Shown in pieces: positions 11,572 to 14,052 of a stretch of 14,052 bases of DNA. Origin of the DNA: Planctomycetota bacterium (GTDB lineage Bacteria; Planctomycetota; UBA1135; UBA2386); assembly GCA_020425915.1 (NCBI GenBank), contig JAGQQZ010000030.1, positions 1 through 14,052 of the forward strand. Reading direction: 5' to 3'. Position numbers and translations under genes: made by a program. The notes under the pieces are model-generated. The model saw nothing but the letters and a program-made list of their open reading frames with translations. It did no database searches and was not told where the DNA came from. How positions within the stretch are numbered: position 1 is the stretch's first letter; every line of letters starts with the position of its first letter.

Positions 11572-13968
11572 ATGTCGCCGCTCCGAATCCCGCTCTCGTT
11601 CGCCGTTGCCGTCAGCCTCTCCATCCCGGTGCTCGCGCAGGTCGAAGGTCACCACGACCAGACCGCGACCGAGTACCAGAACACGTTCGACACCCTTTCG
11701 GCGCAGGGCTACCGACCGATCACGCTGTCGATCCACGGCGCGGTCGGTGACGAGCGTTACTCGTCGGTCTGGATCAACCGCGCCGGGCCCGACTGGTTCG
11801 GGTTCCATGGTGCCACCGGACCCCAGTACCAGGCGATCGCCGACGCGGCCTGCTCGGTCGGCTACACGCCGAAGATCCTGACGGCGACGGGCAGCGTTGC
11901 CAACCCACGGTTCGCCGGCGTGTTCGAACAGACCAACACGGCGTGCTACGCCTTCCACGGCCTCGACGAGGCAGGATTCTGGGACGCGCGCAACACGGCG
12001 CGCACGGCCGGTTGGCGAATCCTCACGGCCGACATCTACGGCGACAACGGCGACCCGCGCTACATCGTCGCGTTCACCGAGGATCCGGCCGGTCAGTCGG
12101 AGCTCATCAGCACCAGCGCGACGAGCTACCAGGATCATTTCGACGTGATGAGCGCCGGCCACGCGCGTCCGCAACTCGTCGCGACCAACGACCACGGGCG
12201 CTACCTGTCGGTCTGGCGCAGCGACCATGTCGGCTCGTGGGTCTCGCACCACGCGATGACCTCGGCGCAGTACCAGGCACACTTCGACGCCTACGGGCTG
12301 CAGGGCCGCTATCCGATCTCGCTGCAGGCTTCCGGCAGCGGCGCGGGAACGCTCTACGCCGCGACGTGGGCGCCGACCGACCTGCCGACCCCGGGTAGCC
12401 TGACGATCACCGGCCAGGCCCGTCCCGGCTTCGACGTGTTCGACGACTGGGTCGAGGCGTGGATGACCGACCACGAGATCCGCAGCGCGTCGCTCGCGAT
12501 CGCGAAGCAGGGCCGGTTGGTGTATGCGCGCGGCTACACGATGTCGGACGAGTGGGGCTACCCCACGACGCAGCCGACGTCGCAGTTCCGTATCGCCTCC
12601 TGCTCGAAGCCGATCACCAGCATCGCGATCCACCAGCACTTCCAACAGCCGTCACCGTCGCTGTCGCCGAACGACCCGATGCTGAACTTCTTCCCGGGCA
12701 CGGTGCCGTTCGATGCGCGCTGCAACAACATCACTGTCTACCAACTGTTGACCCACCAGGGTGGCTGGGATCGCGACGTCTCGGTCGACCAGATGTCGGA
12801 GGACGTGGCGGTCGCGAACGGACTCGGGATCTCGTTGCCGGTCGACAAGACCGACATCTTCGAGTGGTTCATCGAGAACACGGCGCTCGACTTCACGCCC
12901 GGCACCGACTCGCACTACAGCAACTTCGGGATGAACATCCTCGGGCAGATCATCGAGGAACGGAACAACGGCATGCCGTACGCGACCTACGTGGACCGCA
13001 ACATCTTCGCGCCGCTCGGGATCACGCGGCCGTCGATCGCGGGTTCGATGCTCGCGGACCTGAAGCCGGACGAGGTGTTCTACCACCCGTACGCGCCTTG
13101 GTTCGCCCAGAGCGTCAACAGCGCCGCGCAGCCGGACGTCGCCGCGCAGTACGGGGCTCGCAACCTGCAGAATCGTGACGCCAACGGCGGTTGGGTCATG
13201 GCGGCTCCTGACTACGCGAAACTGCTCGCTTCGTTCGACGCGCCGGCGACGCCGATCCTCGACGCATCCCAGACCAGCGCGATGTGGACCGTGGCACCTG
13301 GCTACAGCTCGCAGATGAGCGGCTGGTACCTGCGCGACGTCGACGACGGTGCGGGTGGCACGGTCGAGATGTACTTCCACAACGGTCGACTGATCGGATC
13401 CACCAGCCTGATCGCCAAGCGCGCCGACGGCTACTCGTTCGTGTTCTTCACCAACGGCGACAAGACCAGCCTCGGCGGCACCCAGGCCGAGGAACTCAGC
13501 GACCTCACGAACGGGATCGCGCTGTGGCCGAACGATGACCTGTTCCCGAGCGTCGGCCTGCCGTCGTGCACGGCGTACACGCCTGGTGCGTTCGCCCGCG
13601 TGGGCGTCTCGTGCGCAGGCCGACTCGATGGGGCCGGCACGCCCGACGTCGGCCAGTGGGTCGACTTCGACGTGGACCTGGTCGCGCCGTCGAGCCAGAC
13701 GTTCCTGCTGCTGGGCACCCCGACCGCGACGACCGCGCTCGACGTCATCGGCATGCCTGGCTGTGTCCTCTACGTGAACCCGCTCGTCACCTTCCAGCAG
13801 ATGTCGAACGGTGCGGGTTCGGCGACGTTCCCGTGGCAGGTCCCGGACGGCATCGGACTGATCGGCGCGACGCTGCGGGCGCAGAGCGCGACGATCGATC
13901 CGGGCGCGAACGTGTTCGGGTTGACGATGACGAACGGGCTCAACGTCACGATCGGTGGGTGGGAGTAG
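11572..13968 (+). CDS. Secreted serine hydrolase: five BTRD1-like repeats plus class C beta-lactamase-type domain
   Basis: A 798-residue protein starting at ATG 11572. Residues 1-23 are a signal peptide (hydrophobic IPLSFAVAVSLSIPVLAQ). Residues 31-268 hold five repeats of 41-50 residues, each with an aromatic helix (YQNTFDTLSAQGY, YQAIADAACSVGY, FWDARNTARTAGW and so on) and a strand ending xxxVW or similar, resembling bacterial tandem repeat domain 1. Residues 285-650 form a beta-lactamase/DD-peptidase class C fold: SCSK (343-346, nucleophile Ser343 and Lys346), YSN (449-451) and HNG (603-605) in place of KTG. The last ~135 residues form a Cys-containing beta-sandwich of planctomycete type (SCAGRLDGAGTP, DVIGMPGCVLYV). 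The order of repeats then hydrolase matches fungal polyglycine hydrolases. It could cleave peptides, esters or peptidoglycan outside the cell; the substrate is inference. Confidence 0.92.
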   Translation: MSPLRIPLSFAVAVSLSIPVLAQVEGHHDQTATEYQNTFDTLSAQGYRPITLSIHGAVGDERYSSVWINRAGPDWFGFHGATGPQYQAIADAACSVGYTPKILTATGSVANPRFAGVFEQTNTACYAFHGLDEAGFWDARNTARTAGWRILTADIYGDNGDPRYIVAFTEDPAGQSELISTSATSYQDHFDVMSAGHARPQLVATNDHGRYLSVWRSDHVGSWVSHHAMTSAQYQAHFDAYGLQGRYPISLQASGSGAGTLYAATWAPTDLPTPGSLTITGQARPGFDVFDDWVEAWMTDHEIRSASLAIAKQGRLVYARGYTMSDEWGYPTTQPTSQFRIASCSKPITSIAIHQHFQQPSPSLSPNDPMLNFFPGTVPFDARCNNITVYQLLTHQGGWDRDVSVDQMSEDVAVANGLGISLPVDKTDIFEWFIENTALDFTPGTDSHYSNFGMNILGQIIEERNNGMPYATYVDRNIFAPLGITRPSIAGSMLADLKPDEVFYHPYAPWFAQSVNSAAQPDVAAQYGARNLQNRDANGGWVMAAPDYAKLLASFDAPATPILDASQTSAMWTVAPGYSSQMSGWYLRDVDDGAGGTVEMYFHNGRLIGSTSLIAKRADGYSFVFFTNGDKTSLGGTQAEELSDLTNGIALWPNDDLFPSVGLPSCTAYTPGAFARVGVSCAGRLDGAGTPDVGQWVDFDVDLVAPSSQTFLLLGTPTATTALDVIGMPGCVLYVNPLVTFQQMSNGAGSATFPWQVPDGIGLIGATLRAQSATIDPGANVFGLTMTNGLNVTIGGWE

Positions 13969-14000
13969 CCTGCCGAGTCGACGGGCGTTGGTTGGCCGCC

Positions 14001-14052
14001 TCACTCGGGCTCGCAACGACAGGAGGCGCCCTCCGTCACCGCGTCGCCGTCG
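14001..14052 (-). CDS. Possible 3' end of a convergent gene cut by the right edge
   Basis: On the - strand a frame is open from the window edge to a TGA at 14001-14003. Its 16 residues read DGDAVTEGASCRCEPE, and 14 of 16 codons end in G or C. The composition is protein-like and the position, 32 bp beyond the hydrolase stop, suits a convergent gene. The stretch is too short to identify or to exclude chance. Confidence 0.25.
   Translation of the reverse strand, partial: DGDAVTEGASCRCEPE

Noticed and set aside
11317..14016. Two long - strand frames opposite the serine hydrolase
   Set aside because: They are shadows of a gene with a signal peptide, SxxK and YxN motifs on the + strand; the shadow translations show no domain pattern.
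14022..14034. GGAGG-CGC-CCTCC hairpin near the right edge
   Set aside because: A 5-bp stem without a T-run, lying inside a possible coding end; too small to call a terminator.

Overview
This is a GC-rich stretch of bacterial chromosome, coded almost entirely on the + strand. It carries nine well-supported + strand genes (the first cut by the left edge), one clear - strand gene (a CBS-domain protein), and two weak - strand candidates. The best guess for the source is a planctomycete-like environmental bacterium. That is inference, resting on secreted proteins that end in beta-rich C-terminal modules (the multicopper oxidase and the serine hydrolase), a large secreted beta-helix protein, several lipoproteins and scarce Shine-Dalgarno sites. 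I see no tRNA, rRNA, CRISPR array, insertion sequence, phage gene or integrase.

Layout. (1) 1-605: the C-terminal 200 residues of an isocitrate/isopropylmalate dehydrogenase (probably LeuB). It overlaps by GTGA a lipoprotein gene (602-1516) that looks like a TraB/GumN-fold protein with its metal-site motifs eroded. (2) 1578-3866: a 762-residue secreted right-handed beta-helix protein with a ladder of Gly/Asp-Cys-x-Phe turns. (3) 3871-4320, - strand: a two-CBS-domain regulator with a strong Shine-Dalgarno site. It is divergent from 4428-5204, a TMEM175-type six-helix channel protein. (4) 5205-5469: a gap with two small inverted repeats and a possible small - strand gene. (5) 5470-9549: a compact run of a signal-peptide-less PhnD-type binding protein, EgtB (ergothioneine biosynthesis), a lone hydantoinase B/oxoprolinase subunit, and a small lipoprotein joined to it by a second GTGA overlap. 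(6) 9688-11409: a secreted multicopper oxidase with a complete copper ligand set. (7) 11572-13968: a secreted serine hydrolase with five ~50-residue N-terminal repeats (BTRD1-like), a class C beta-lactamase-type domain and a planctomycete-type C-terminal module. This order resembles that of fungal polyglycine hydrolases. (8) After 13968, the last ~50 bases may hold the end of a convergent gene.

How the genes relate. Most look like neighbours rather than one pathway. The best operon candidates are the dehydrogenase plus lipoprotein, and the 5470-9549 run. A theme is start signals: three non-overlapping starts (1578, 4428, 7586) sit 6-7 nt after a TANNNT hexamer with no usable Shine-Dalgarno, which suggests leaderless mRNAs. 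The secreted oxidase and hydrolase are adjacent, both exported, and both end in similar beta-rich modules. They may act together outside the cytoplasm, but their substrates are not visible from sequence.
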